Under the pieces are notes generated by a model. It ran no database searches, was not told the DNA's origin, and was given only the letters and a program-made list of their open reading frames with translations. A DNA stretch of 64,000 nucleotides from Roseovarius sp. EL26. Its GTDB lineage: Bacteria; Pseudomonadota; Alphaproteobacteria; Rhodobacterales; Rhodobacteraceae. This document shows positions 44,912 through 54,687 of this stretch, in pieces (position 1 is the first letter of the stretch; the number at the start of each line of letters is the position of its first letter). Made by a program: the position numbers and the translations under genes. The stretch is from the NCBI RefSeq assembly GCF_900327775.1, contig NZ_OUMZ01000005.1, forward strand, positions 434,001 through 498,000, read 5' to 3'.

Positions 44912-45340
44912 TTAGGTGCGCACGATCAGGACTGAAGTTTTGGCGTGGCGGGCCACTCGGGCGGAGTTTGGCCCTTGCACTCGATCTGCCAAGGTGGGTT
45001 TTTGCGCGCCCATCACCACCAGATCGGCGTTGGAGCGTTCGATAGCGTCGAGCACCTGTTCGTAGACCGTGCCGATTTCTATGATGTGCTGCACATCCTC
45101 AATGCCGGGAATGGTCTCGGCGACGAAGTCATGCAGTTGCTGGTTGGTGGCTTCGGTTGCTTTTTTGAGCGTTCCTTCCTCAAAAAAGCTGCCGACGATG
45201 GACATCCCATAATCAGGGATGACCGTTACCACGCTGAGTGTTGCACCATAGAACCCGGCCAGATCTGCGGCTTTGCGCAGAATGGCGCCCTCGGATTTAG
45301 GGTGGGTCAAATCGACCGCGCATAGGATATGTTGGGTCAT
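44912..45340 (-). CDS. Universal stress protein (UspA family)
   Basis: A 142-residue USP with the ATP-binding G-2x-G-9x-G(S/T) pattern in VMGAQKPTLADRVQGPNSARVARHAKTSVLIVR (about 108-140), so probably of the ATP-binding class. It overlaps the TRAP permease stop by 4 nt; such a USP is a regular third member of TAXI-TRAP operons, and in one known case binds ATP and modulates transport. Confidence 0.9.
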   Translation of the reverse strand: MTQHILCAVDLTHPKSEGAILRKAADLAGFYGATLSVVTVIPDYGMSIVGSFFEEGTLKKATEATNQQLHDFVAETIPGIEDVQHIIEIGTVYEQVLDAIERSNADLVVMGAQKPTLADRVQGPNSARVARHAKTSVLIVRT

Positions 45341-47940
45341 GCCATTGCCTCCTCGGCTTCTTCTTTGCGTTTGCGACCCAGCTGCAACATGGTCACCAGA
45401 CCGATCAGTAAGAAAGCCGGAAGGTAGAAGAGTTCCTTTGGCATCCGGTCGGCTGCAACTTCAAGCTCCATCAACTCCCAATCAAAGTCGATTTTCAACT
45501 GTTCAGATGGTCCGCCAAATTCCAGATTGTCAACGAACAGGGTGCCGTCTTCATCGCGGAATTCAATGCCTGCACCATTGAGCAGACGGGTCTGACCGTC
45601 TGCGCCAGCCTCGCCCAGTGGCAGCAGGTAGCGCGCATCAACGGGATCGCCATTGATATTTTCGCCGGCCAGCCGCACCCGAAGGGATGTATTTGCAGCG
45701 GCCCCTTCAGCCATGGTGTAGAGTTCTGCCGCCGGGCGTGTTTCAAACTCTGGCGCAATCCGGTTGAGGAAATAACCGGGTTGGAACAGCGTGAACGCGG
45801 CCAGTAACAAGGCGGCACTTTCCCACAGACGGGAATTGGTCATGAAGTAATTCATGGTCCCGGCGGCAAAGAGCAGCATGGCGATCAGCGCGATGACGAA
45901 GACGAAGACCGCTTGGTAGGGCCCGACATCGATCAACAACAAGTCGGTGTTGAAGATGAACAGGAACGGCAGCAGCGCGGTTCTGATCGAGTAGAAGAAC
46001 GCCTGGAACCCAGTTTTAAGCGGGTCGCCTTTGGAGATCGCAGCCGCCGCAAAGGAGGCAAGCCCCACCGGCGGCGTCACATCTGCCATGATCCCAAAAT
46101 AGAAGACGAACATGTGAACCGCGACCAGCGGCACGATCAGGCCGTTTTGCGCGCCCAGCTCAACCACCACACCGGCCATCAGCGAGCTGACAACGATATA
46201 GTTGGCTGTGGTTGGCAGGCCCATCCCGAGGATGATCGAGATGATCGCAACGAAGAACAGCATCGCCAGCAGGTTACCACCAGAGAGGAACTCAACGAAT
46301 TCGGCCATGACCTGACCAATACCGGTCAGCGTCACCGCACCAACGATGATCCCGGCGACACCCATGGCGGCGGCAAGGCCGATCATGTTGCGGGCACCGA
46401 TGATCAGGCCTTCGGTGATGTCATTCCAACCAGCACGCAGGTGTGCGCCGATGTTGGTTTGATTGCGGAAGAACGCTTTGAGCGGGTTTTGCGTGGCCAG
46501 AATGACCAGCATGAACACGGTTGACCAGAAGGCCGAAAGACCGGGTGATTTGCGTTCAACCATCAGCAGGTACATCAGCAGCAGGATCGGCATCAGATAG
46601 TGGATACCGGTCTTGAAGATTTCCCTTGTGGGTGGCAGATTCTGCATCGATTCAATGCTCATATCCAGATCCGGGGCTTTGGCGGCAAAACGTACAGCCG
46701 CGATATAGGACACTGCGATAATCGCAAGAATGGCAGGCATGGATGCGCCACCTAATGTGGAGCTGAGGATGGTGACGATTTGGCCACAGAGCCAAAGTGT
46801 GCCGCCAGCGATGATGATCGATACGGCGATGATCAAGATCGCGCCAAGCATGAACTTGACGGGATGCATGCGGCTGGTGCCGGGCATCTTCATCTTCAGT
46901 GCTTCGAGGTGCACAATGTAGACCAGTGCGACATAGGAAATCGCGGCTGGGATGATCGCGGTTTTCACCACTTCAACGTATGAAATGCCGACATATTCGG
47001 TCATCAGGAAGGCCACAGCCCCCATCACAGGTGGTGTCAGGACCCCGTTGATCGAGGATGATACCTCGACCGCACCAGCTTTTTCTGGTGAAAAGCCTAC
47101 CTTTTTCATCAGCGGAATGGTGAATGTGCCGGTGGTGACAACGTTGGCAATGGACGATCCAGAGATCAGGCCAGTTGCCGCAGAGGCAATCACAGCAGCT
47201 TTGGCCGGACCACCGCGCAGGTGACCAAGAGCCGCAAAGGCAAGTTTAAGGAAGTAGTTGCCAGCACCCGCTTGGTTAAGCAGGGCACCAAACAGAACGA
47301 ACAGGAAAACAAAGCCGGACGACACGCCCAGAGCAACGCCAAAGACGCCCTCGGTGGTCAGCCACATGTGGCTCATGGCTTTCTCGATTGAGGCGCCTTT
47401 CCATTGTACCACTTCGGGCAAGAAGGAAGATGAGCCGAAGAAGACGTAAGAGAGGAAGAACAGGGCCACACCCATCAGCGGGAAGCCCAGCGAGCGGCGC
47501 GCGGCCTCGAGCAGCAGGATGATCCCGGCGACAGCGACCACAAGGTCCATTTGGTTTGGTGCACCTGTACGCGCTGAAACGCCCGCATAGTTATACCATT
47601 GATAAGAGGCAGCCGCAGCAGCGATCAATGCGACAACCCAAGTCAGAATCGGGATTTTGTTGCGCGGGCTGGATTTGAGAGCAGGGAAGGCGATGAACGC
47701 CAGAAGAACGGCAAAACCAAGGTGAATCGCACGCGTTTGCGTATCGTTCCAAACCCCGATTTTCAGAATGAATGGTAGTGGTGATGCGATCCACAGCTGG
47801 TACAGCGACCAAAACAGCGGAATGTACCATAGCGCGTTACGGCCAAAGGCGTCTTTCGGTGCGCGTCCGCCTGTATCGGAATCCGCGACGAAGTCCTCTA
47901 GCTCATTGTCATCGGCCACGTTTGTTGTGTTATCGGCCAT
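45337..47940 (-). CDS. TRAP transporter fused permease (4TM/12TM)
   Basis: An 867-residue inner-membrane permease that fuses the small and large TRAP membrane subunits, as in TAXI-type systems. ATG 47940 has GGGAGGGG upstream; the extra frame before it overlaps the hairpin. Landmarks: SGSSIANVVTTGTFTIPLMKKVGF, SSINGVLTPPVMGAVAFLMTEY, GMGLPTTANYIVVSSLMAGV, VTPPVGLASFAAAAISKGDP. The C-terminal 190 residues add extra helices and a hydrophilic domain. Energised by Na+ or H+ gradient. Partner is the TAXI binding protein upstream. Confidence 0.93.
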   Translation of the reverse strand: MADNTTNVADDNELEDFVADSDTGGRAPKDAFGRNALWYIPLFWSLYQLWIASPLPFILKIGVWNDTQTRAIHLGFAVLLAFIAFPALKSSPRNKIPILTWVVALIAAAAASYQWYNYAGVSARTGAPNQMDLVVAVAGIILLLEAARRSLGFPLMGVALFFLSYVFFGSSSFLPEVVQWKGASIEKAMSHMWLTTEGVFGVALGVSSGFVFLFVLFGALLNQAGAGNYFLKLAFAALGHLRGGPAKAAVIASAATGLISGSSIANVVTTGTFTIPLMKKVGFSPEKAGAVEVSSSINGVLTPPVMGAVAFLMTEYVGISYVEVVKTAIIPAAISYVALVYIVHLEALKMKMPGTSRMHPVKFMLGAILIIAVSIIIAGGTLWLCGQIVTILSSTLGGASMPAILAIIAVSYIAAVRFAAKAPDLDMSIESMQNLPPTREIFKTGIHYLMPILLLMYLLMVERKSPGLSAFWSTVFMLVILATQNPLKAFFRNQTNIGAHLRAGWNDITEGLIIGARNMIGLAAAMGVAGIIVGAVTLTGIGQVMAEFVEFLSGGNLLAMLFFVAIISIILGMGLPTTANYIVVSSLMAGVVVELGAQNGLIVPLVAVHMFVFYFGIMADVTPPVGLASFAAAAISKGDPLKTGFQAFFYSIRTALLPFLFIFNTDLLLIDVGPYQAVFVFVIALIAMLLFAAGTMNYFMTNSRLWESAALLLAAFTLFQPGYFLNRIAPEFETRPAAELYTMAEGAAANTSLRVRLAGENINGDPVDARYLLPLGEAGADGQTRLLNGAGIEFRDEDGTLFVDNLEFGGPSEQLKIDFDWELMELEVAADRMPKELFYLPAFLLIGLVTMLQLGRKRKEEAEEAMA

Positions 47941-47975
47941 TCTGTCCCCTCCCGAAGGAAATTTTAGTACTTTAA

Positions 47976-48007
47976 ACAAAAAACCTCCGGCACGTGGTGC
48001 CGGAGGT
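47976..48007 (-). terminator. Hairpin attenuator between the binding protein and permease genes
   Basis: A perfect 11-bp stem (47983-47993 with 47997-48007; arm ACCTCCGGCAC), three-base loop, followed on the minus strand by TTTTTTGTTT. Partial termination here would give more binding protein than permease, a common arrangement. Confidence 0.8.
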
Positions 48008-48026
48008 GATATTCAAACCAGCTGGA

Positions 48027-49001
48027 TTATTCCATCCAGCCTTTTTCTTTGTAGTACTTAACCGCACCTGGGTGCAGTTCAGCTGTCAGACCGTCGGCGA
48101 TCATTTCTGATTCAACCAGACGACCAAAGGCAGGGTGCAGTTTTTTGAAGTCATCAAAGTTATCGAAGACTGCAGAAACTACCGCATAAGCAACTTCGTC
48201 TGACACGTTGGCCGAGGTTACGAATGTGGCCTTTGGACCCCAGCTTGGGATGTCGTCAGCGTTGCCAGGGTACATGCCACCTGGGATGGTTGCGGCTGCG
48301 TAGGCAGGGATGTCTGCCAGCAGTTTGTCGATGCCTTCACCTTCCAGTGGGATGATTTTCACATCACATGAAGACGTGGCTTCTTGGCTGGAACCGTTTG
48401 GCAGGCCAGCGGCCCAGATTGTGGCGTCGATTTTGCCATCACACAGAGCTGCGGATTGCTCGGATGATTTCAGCTCTGCTGCCAGAGAGAAGTCATCTTT
48501 GGTCAGACCGCTGTATTCCATCAGGGTTTCGGCCAGAACGCGTGTACCTGAACCTGGGTTGGCAATGTTTACTTTTTTGCCTTTCAGATCTTCGACGGTG
48601 TTGATGCCTGAATCAACGCGCGCCATCAGGTGCATCGGCTCTGGGTGTACCGAGAACAGAGCGCGCAGCTCTGAGAAGGCGCCATCGTCAGCGAATGAGC
48701 CTGTACCGGCCAGACCAGCGGCCTGAACGTCGGATTGGGCAACACCAAAGTCCAGCTCACCCTGACGGATGGTGCGGATGTTGTAGACTGAACCGCCAGT
48801 GGATTCGACCGAGCAGCGAATGCCGTGGTCTTTGCGACCTTTGTTGACCAGACGGCAGATTGCGCCACCTGTTGGGTAATACACGCCGGTCACGCCGCCG
48901 GTGCCGATCGTGATGAACTGCTGATCGGCCGCGCTTGCGGCATTTCCCAGACCCATTGTCAGTGCAGCAGCTGCAGCGAGGGTCAGATTCGTGTGTTTCA
49001 T
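48027..49001 (-). CDS. TAXI family TRAP transporter solute-binding protein
   Basis: A 324-residue periplasmic binding protein. Signal peptide to about residue 24 (AAAAALTMGLGNAASAAD), then the TAXI signature ITIGTGGVTGVYYPTGGAICRLV (about 30-50), GELDFGVAQSDVQ, KKVNIANPGSGTR, and DATIWAAGLPNGSSQEA. TAXI proteins bind carboxylates such as glutamate or other organic acids; the ligand here is not inferable. First gene of the operon with permease and uspA. Confidence 0.94.
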   Translation of the reverse strand: MKHTNLTLAAAAALTMGLGNAASAADQQFITIGTGGVTGVYYPTGGAICRLVNKGRKDHGIRCSVESTGGSVYNIRTIRQGELDFGVAQSDVQAAGLAGTGSFADDGAFSELRALFSVHPEPMHLMARVDSGINTVEDLKGKKVNIANPGSGTRVLAETLMEYSGLTKDDFSLAAELKSSEQSAALCDGKIDATIWAAGLPNGSSQEATSSCDVKIIPLEGEGIDKLLADIPAYAAATIPGGMYPGNADDIPSWGPKATFVTSANVSDEVAYAVVSAVFDNFDDFKKLHPAFGRLVESEMIADGLTAELHPGAVKYYKEKGWME

Positions 49002-49086
49002 GAGTTATCTCCCTAAAAATTCTACGGACGCTTGCGCGTCACGAATAGTTGAAGTTTCCCTATACCGATCACAATGTCACGAAAAA

Positions 49087-49974
49087 CTAACGTTTTTTTT
49101 GCCGAACCCAGTAAGCGGAGTTCGCAGCGCGCAGTTCTTCGTATGATTTGATTCGCGCGCGGGCAGGGGCGCCGCCCATGGAAACCAGTGCCGCCAGCAG
49201 GCTCTCAGAGATGCCCATAAGCCCAGTAAAACAAGCGAAATGATGGGTGCTGACTGTGGATGCAGAAAAGACATGTTCGGGGTTTAGATCGGGTGAAATC
49301 AGGTCGGAATCAGTGAGGAAAATCAGCTTTACACCGCGTGATTGGGCAAACTTGCAGGCCTCAATCGTTTCTCTTGAATAGGGGGAAATTGTGATCGCAA
49401 TCATCACATCACGCGGTCCGGCAAGAGTTAGCTCATCCAGAGCGCTATTCATGTGTCGGGGAATCAGCTGCAGGCTGGGCAGGGCCATCCGCCCGACGTA
49501 ATGGAAATAATACGCCAGACTATAGCTGGCGCGCACGGCAGTGATGTAGACGTTTCTGGCCTCCAGCATGGTTTCAACTGCGCGCTCCACTTCCTTAGGG
49601 TCAAGGCGCTGCAGGGAATGCTGGACGATAGATAACGTGTTGAGTGCGCTTTGGGCCTGAATTGGACCCAAAATGCCCTCTGATTGCTGTGTCTCAAGCC
49701 ATTCGGGACGTTCTTCATAAGCCGTAGTGGCGACTAGGGCGTGCCGAAACGGGGCGCGCAGGTCGTCAAAACCGTGGAAGCCAAGAGATTTTGCAGCCCG
49801 CACAAGGGTATAAGTGCTGACATCTGCCTTGGCCGCGGTGACGCGCACCGGGTCCAATCCAAAGTCGGATTGATTATCCAGTATGTATTTTGCCACCCGC
49901 TGAATGCGTGGAGGATAATTTGGAAAGTCTTCTTTCAACTGCGAAATAATTTTCGATTTTAACGTTGGATCCAT
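49087..49974 (-). CDS. RpiR family transcriptional regulator
   Basis: A 295-residue regulator with an N-terminal HTH_6 domain (YPPRIQRVAKYILDNQSDFGLDPVRVTAAKADVSTYTLVRAAKSLGFHGFDDLR; key parts RVAKYILDN and TYTLVRAAKSLGF) and a C-terminal SIS domain (about 130-250; VMIAITISPYSRETIEACKFAQSRGVKLIFLTDS). RpiR proteins sense phosphosugars or other acids. It is divergent from the dehydrogenase-BKACE-aminotransferase operon and follows the TAXI operon on the same strand, so it may control either or both. Confidence 0.9.
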   Translation of the reverse strand: MDPTLKSKIISQLKEDFPNYPPRIQRVAKYILDNQSDFGLDPVRVTAAKADVSTYTLVRAAKSLGFHGFDDLRAPFRHALVATTAYEERPEWLETQQSEGILGPIQAQSALNTLSIVQHSLQRLDPKEVERAVETMLEARNVYITAVRASYSLAYYFHYVGRMALPSLQLIPRHMNSALDELTLAGPRDVMIAITISPYSRETIEACKFAQSRGVKLIFLTDSDLISPDLNPEHVFSASTVSTHHFACFTGLMGISESLLAALVSMGGAPARARIKSYEELRAANSAYWVRQKKR

Positions 49975-50097
49975 GAGATTCCCCGGATTCGGCCTTGAAA
50001 TAATAACATATGATATTTTTTACAAAAAGCCGAATGCTGTGTAATTTTTCGAATCAATGCGGAAAGTGCCGCAACGTCAGGTGTTTGGAGAAACCCA

Positions 50098-52491
50098 ATG
50101 GGAACTGTTTTGCCGTCACATGCCTCGGTCGTGGTGATCGGGGGGGGCATTATGGGGTGCTCGACCCTGTACCACCTTGCCAAGATGGGCGTGGGTGATG
50201 CGATTTTGCTGGAGCGTAATAAGCTGACGTCGGGAACGACGTGGCATTCGGCGGCGCAGGTGCGGGCGCTGCGGCATTCGCACAATCTGACGCGGATGAT
50301 CCAGTATTCGGTCGATCTCTACTCACAGTTAGAGGAAGAGACCGGACAATCTGTTGGGTGGATCCAGAAGGGGTCTTTGTCGATTGCGACAACGCCGGAC
50401 CGGATGACACATGTGAAACGCCAAGAGGCGCTGGCGCATGCTTATGGGATTGAGGCGTACTCGGTTTCGGCTGGAGAGGCCAAGGAACGTTGGCCGCTGA
50501 TGAATGCCGATGACGTGCTGGGGGCGGTGTGGTCACCCGATGATGGGCGGGTGTCGCCCAGCGATGTTTGTGCGGCTTTGGTCAAATCGGCCAAGGGCAT
50601 GGGCGCGAAGATTTTTGAAAACACCGGTGTCACCGGGATTTTGACCGAGAATGGCCGGATCACCGGGGTTGAGACAACGCAAGGTACGGTGATGTGTGAT
50701 GCGATCGCGCTTTGTACTGGCCTGTGGTCGCGCGAGACCGGAGCCATGGCGGGGGCCGAAGTGCCGGCGCTAGCGTGCGAGCATTTCTATCTGCTGACCA
50801 AGCCGATTGATGGCATCGTAGGCAATACGCCGACGCTGAGCGACCATGATAGCCATCTTTATATTCGCGATGACAGTGGCGGGTTACTGGTTGGATGCTT
50901 TGAGCCGATGGGTAAGCCGATCAAGCCGGGTGTTCTGGACGAGACATTTGAATTTGGCCTGTTGCCGGAAGACTGGGATCACTTTGAGCCGATGATGGAG
51001 CTGGCCCTAAACCGTTTGCCAGCGCTGGAGACGGCTGAGGTGAAGATGCTGTTGAATGGACCAGAGAGCTTTACTCCTGATGGGACTTTCATGCTGGGCG
51101 AGACCGCCGAGACGCGTGGCTTGTTCCTGGGCTGTGGTCTGAATTCGGTTGGTCTGGCTTCTGGTGGCGGTGCGGGGATGAACCTGGCGCATTGCATTGT
51201 GCATGGGCACACGGCCTATGATTTGGCTGAAGCTGATGCAAAACGGTTTGCACCGATTTATAACTCGCTTGAGCATCTGATGGCGCGGGCGCCTGAGATA
51301 TTGGGCACGCATTATGATATTGCTTATCCGGGCAAACAGCTCTCAACCGCCCGGAACCTGCGTGCCCTGCCGCTGGAAGACGAATACAAAGCAGCTGGTG
51401 CGCATATGGGGCAGTTCTACGGTTGGGAGCGTCCGTTGTATTTTGGCAAGACAACAGAGCCGCGGATGACGTTCGAGCGCCCGGACTGGTTTGAGAATGT
51501 CGCGGCCGAGGTGAAGGCGGCGCATGAAGGGGCTGCGATCTTTGATGCCTCGCCCTTTGGCAAGATCGAGGTCTCTGGTCCGGATGCTGAGGCGTTTATG
51601 CTCAAAACCTGCGCGGGCTATATGGGCCGCAAACCGGGCAGCGCGATCTATACCTCGGTACTGAATGAGCGCAGTACGTTTGAATCGGACATCACCGCGC
51701 ACCGGATTGCCGAGGATCACTACCGGCTGTTTGTCGGCACCGCTGCGATCAAACGCGATCTGGCATGGTTCCGTCGCCACTCGGAAGGGTTTGATGTCAT
51801 GCTGACAGACAGCACCGAAGACTACGCCGTGCTGGGGCTGATGGGGCCAGAGAGCTCGCGGATTATCTCCGAAGTGGGCGCGCCCGAGTTGAATGAGTTG
51901 GGTTACTTCAAGGTCGGCCCGGCACATATCGCGGGCAAGCATGTACGGGCTGTTCGGATGTCTTATGTCGGTGAAGCCGGTTGGGAAATCACCATGAAGG
52001 CTGAGAACGCTAATGCGGTCTATGCGGCACTGACGGCGGCAGGCGCGAAGCCAGCCGGGATGTTTGCACAGACCTCGATGCGGGTTGAAAAGGGTTTCTG
52101 CGCGATGGGGCACGAGCTGGATGGTGACAATACACCGGTTGAGGCCGGGTTGCTGTTTGCAACACGCAAGTCAGGCGGGTTCATCGGATACGAGGCGCTG
52201 CAGGAGCGGCTGGCCAATGGCGCGCAGCCGAATGTTGTGTCGCTCACGCTGGACGATGAGAGTGCCATGCCGTTGGGGCATGAGCCGATCTATCTGGATG
52301 GCGAGATTATCGGCCAAACCAGTACTTGTGCCTTTGGCTACCGGATCGGAAAGCCCGTGGCGCTGGGCCATGTGAAAACACAGGTCGCTGATGGTGCACG
52401 GGTGCAGTTGGATATCGCGCGGCAAATGTTTGATGCGACAATCACCATTGGCCCGCTGTTTGACCCGGATGGGAGTCGGATGAAACCATGA
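50098..52491 (+). CDS. FAD-dependent dehydrogenase with GcvT domains (dimethylglycine/sarcosine dehydrogenase type)
   Basis: A 797-residue enzyme. N-terminal DAO fold with VVVIGGGIMGCSTLYHLAKMG and the covalent-FAD type WHSA after TSGTT (about residue 45), DGRVSP and GLFLGCGLNSVGLASGGGAGMNLA; then FAO_M linker and the GcvT folate-binding region (about 440-700; FGKIEVSGPDAEAFMLKTCAGYMG, YVGEAGWEIT) and GcvT_C end. This layout fits N-methyl amino acid dehydrogenases that pass formaldehyde to tetrahydrofolate. It is first of a three-gene operon with overlapping starts. Confidence 0.88.
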   Translation: MGTVLPSHASVVVIGGGIMGCSTLYHLAKMGVGDAILLERNKLTSGTTWHSAAQVRALRHSHNLTRMIQYSVDLYSQLEEETGQSVGWIQKGSLSIATTPDRMTHVKRQEALAHAYGIEAYSVSAGEAKERWPLMNADDVLGAVWSPDDGRVSPSDVCAALVKSAKGMGAKIFENTGVTGILTENGRITGVETTQGTVMCDAIALCTGLWSRETGAMAGAEVPALACEHFYLLTKPIDGIVGNTPTLSDHDSHLYIRDDSGGLLVGCFEPMGKPIKPGVLDETFEFGLLPEDWDHFEPMMELALNRLPALETAEVKMLLNGPESFTPDGTFMLGETAETRGLFLGCGLNSVGLASGGGAGMNLAHCIVHGHTAYDLAEADAKRFAPIYNSLEHLMARAPEILGTHYDIAYPGKQLSTARNLRALPLEDEYKAAGAHMGQFYGWERPLYFGKTTEPRMTFERPDWFENVAAEVKAAHEGAAIFDASPFGKIEVSGPDAEAFMLKTCAGYMGRKPGSAIYTSVLNERSTFESDITAHRIAEDHYRLFVGTAAIKRDLAWFRRHSEGFDVMLTDSTEDYAVLGLMGPESSRIISEVGAPELNELGYFKVGPAHIAGKHVRAVRMSYVGEAGWEITMKAENANAVYAALTAAGAKPAGMFAQTSMRVEKGFCAMGHELDGDNTPVEAGLLFATRKSGGFIGYEALQERLANGAQPNVVSLTLDDESAMPLGHEPIYLDGEIIGQTSTCAFGYRIGKPVALGHVKTQVADGARVQLDIARQMFDATITIGPLFDPDGSRMKP

Positions 52492-53252
52492 GCATGAAGC
52501 AACCATTTGTAATGGTCGCCCCCAACGGGGCACGGCGCGGCAAGGCGGACCACCCGGCCTTGCCCGTGACCATGGATGATATTCTATCGACAGCAAGCGC
52601 CTGCTTTGAGGCGGGGGCTGATGGGCTGCATCTACATGTGCGCGATGACGAGGGCCTGCATTCGCTGGATGCGGGGCGGTATCGTGAAACACTGGATGCC
52701 TTGGCGCAGGTCGTGCCGGAGATGCGGTTGCAGATTACCACCGAATCCGGTGGGCGGTTTGATGTGGCGCAGCAGTTGCAATGCCTACGTGACGTGAAAC
52801 CGGGCTGGGCCAGCGTGTCGGTGCGTGAGATGGCGCGGTCGCCTGAATTGGCGGATGCGGTCTATGGCACGATGGCCGAGAATGGCACCGAAGTGCAGCA
52901 TATCCTTTATGACCCGAGAGATGCTGAACTGCTGCGACAGTGGCAAGCGGAGGGCATCGTGCGGACGGATCAGACGAGCGTGATCTTTGTTCTGGGTAAA
53001 TACACGCCGCGGGTGGCGGCAGTGCCTGAAGACCTGAACGCACATCTTGCGGGTCATGAAGCAAGCGCGCCCTGGATGGTCTGCGCCTTTGGGCTGCATG
53101 AGCATGCGTGCCTGATTGAAGCGGCGCGTAAAGGCGGCAACCTGCGGGTCGGGTTCGAAAATAATCTGGATGATAATGACGACGGACTGTTTGCGGATAA
53201 CGCGCAGTCGGTTACCCATTTGATGAATAGCTTAAAAAGGATTGCAGCATGA
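52488..53252 (+). CDS. BKACE family (3-keto acid cleavage enzyme, DUF849)
   Basis: A 254-residue TIM-barrel enzyme of the beta-keto acid cleavage family, which uses acetyl-CoA to split a beta-keto acid into acetoacetate plus a new CoA ester. Zn ligands and the family pattern are seen: MVAPNGARRGKADHPALP, GADGLHLHVRDDEG (H-x-H), QITTESGG, and the C-terminal RVGFENN. BKACE specificity cannot be read from sequence. Coupled to the dehydrogenase by an ATGA overlap and to the aminotransferase by another. Confidence 0.87.
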   Translation: MSMKQPFVMVAPNGARRGKADHPALPVTMDDILSTASACFEAGADGLHLHVRDDEGLHSLDAGRYRETLDALAQVVPEMRLQITTESGGRFDVAQQLQCLRDVKPGWASVSVREMARSPELADAVYGTMAENGTEVQHILYDPRDAELLRQWQAEGIVRTDQTSVIFVLGKYTPRVAAVPEDLNAHLAGHEASAPWMVCAFGLHEHACLIEAARKGGNLRVGFENNLDDNDDGLFADNAQSVTHLMNSLKRIAA

Positions 53253-54574
53253 GCCATGTATTTCCACGTCATTGTCACGTGCAGCCGCCGATGGCGGTTG
53301 CCGGGGACGGGTGCTTTTTGATTGATCAGAGCGGCAAACGGTATTTTGATGGTTCAGGTGGGGCGGCAGTGTCGTGCCTTGGGCATTCCAATGAACGCGT
53401 CAAGCAGGCGATCAAGGATCAGGTGGATCAACTGGCCTTTGCCCATACCGGGTTCTTTACCTCTGATCCGGCGGAACAGCTGGCCGATCTGCTGATCGCG
53501 AATGCTCCCGAGGGCATCGACCGTGTTTACTTTGTCTCGGGCGGGTCCGAGGCGACCGAGGCGGCGATCAAACTGGCGCGGCAGTATTTCACGGAGCGGG
53601 GCGAGCCAGAACGCCGGCATTTGATTGCCCGTCGCCAGAGCTATCACGGCAATACGCTAGGTGCCTTGGCTGCAGGTGGCAATGAATGGCGCAGGCAGCA
53701 GTTTTCTCCGTTGTTGATTGACGTAAGTCATGTTGATCCCTGTTATGAATATGCCGAGCGCCAAGAGGGCGAGAGCCTATATGATTACGGTCAGCGTGCG
53801 GCACAGGCGTTGGAGGATGAAATCCTGCGGCTGGGGCCTGATACGGTCATGGCGTTCATGGCTGAGCCGGTTGTGGGAGCCACATTGGGTGCGGTGCCCC
53901 CGGTTGAGGGGTATTTCACCCGCATCCGCGAGATTTGTGACAAATACGGCGTGCTGCTGATTTTGGACGAGGTCATGTGCGGCATGGGCCGAACCGGGCA
54001 TCTGTTTGCCTGCAACGCCGACAATGTACGACCGGATATCCTGTGCATCGCCAAGGGATTGGGCGCGGGTTATCAGCCGATTGGCGCGATGCTGTGTTCG
54101 GGTGCGATTTATAACACCATTGCGGGTGGAACCGGCTTCTTTCAGCACGGGCATACCTACATTGGCCACCCAGTGGCGGCAGCGGCCGGACTGGCGGTGG
54201 TGAGTGAGATGCTGGATAATGACCTGATCGCGCAAGTGCAGGCGCGTGGGGCGTATTTGCATCAGCAATTGCTGTCACGTTTTGGCCAACATCCGAATGT
54301 GGGCGATATCCGGGGCCGGGGCCTGTTTCAGGGGTTGGAGTTTGTCGCGGATCGCGAGACCAAGACGCCGTTTGATCCGACCAAGGCGGTGGCCAAGCGG
54401 TTCAAGAAAGTGGCTTTTGAAGAAGGATTGATCTGCTATCCGATGCCGGGCACGCGCGATGGTCGAAATGGCGACCACGTTCTGTTGGCACCGCCGTTCA
54501 TTGCGAGCGAGGCAGAGCTTGATAGCGTTGTTGATATCTTGTCGCGTGCGCTGGACCAAGTTCTGGCTGGCTGA
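53249..54574 (+). CDS. Class III aminotransferase
   Basis: A 441-residue PLP aminotransferase. GSEATEAAIKLARQYF, YHGNTLGALAAGG, ILDEVMCGMGRTG and the PLP Lys in LCIAKGLGAGYQPIGAM (about 271) are clear. This subgroup acts on omega-amino acids or diamines. It is last of the dehydrogenase-BKACE operon, so the pathway probably removes methyl groups, transaminates the amine, then cleaves the resulting beta-keto acid. The order of steps is inference. Confidence 0.92.
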   Translation: MSHVFPRHCHVQPPMAVAGDGCFLIDQSGKRYFDGSGGAAVSCLGHSNERVKQAIKDQVDQLAFAHTGFFTSDPAEQLADLLIANAPEGIDRVYFVSGGSEATEAAIKLARQYFTERGEPERRHLIARRQSYHGNTLGALAAGGNEWRRQQFSPLLIDVSHVDPCYEYAERQEGESLYDYGQRAAQALEDEILRLGPDTVMAFMAEPVVGATLGAVPPVEGYFTRIREICDKYGVLLILDEVMCGMGRTGHLFACNADNVRPDILCIAKGLGAGYQPIGAMLCSGAIYNTIAGGTGFFQHGHTYIGHPVAAAAGLAVVSEMLDNDLIAQVQARGAYLHQQLLSRFGQHPNVGDIRGRGLFQGLEFVADRETKTPFDPTKAVAKRFKKVAFEEGLICYPMPGTRDGRNGDHVLLAPPFIASEAELDSVVDILSRALDQVLAG

Positions 54575-54584
54575 AACAAAGATT

Positions 54585-54615
54585 ACCCGGCTGATCACCA
54601 TTCTGTCAGCCGGGT
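54585..54615 (+). terminator. Hairpin after the aminotransferase operon
   Basis: Arms ACCCGGCTGA (54585-54594) and TCAGCCGGGT (54606-54615), perfect 10 bp, 11-base loop. No T-run follows, so it is a weak or factor-assisted terminator. Confidence 0.6.
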
Positions 54616-54687
54616 GTCACATGCTTTGCAATTGACGCGCGGCACCCCATCTGGTGATCTGAGCTACAGATCATAAGGGGGATGTCC

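Noticed and set aside
51343..52113. A 256-residue open frame on the minus strand
   Set aside because: Antisense to the GcvT region of the dehydrogenase, no recognisable motif and rich in Arg/His/Cys as expected for a shadow frame.
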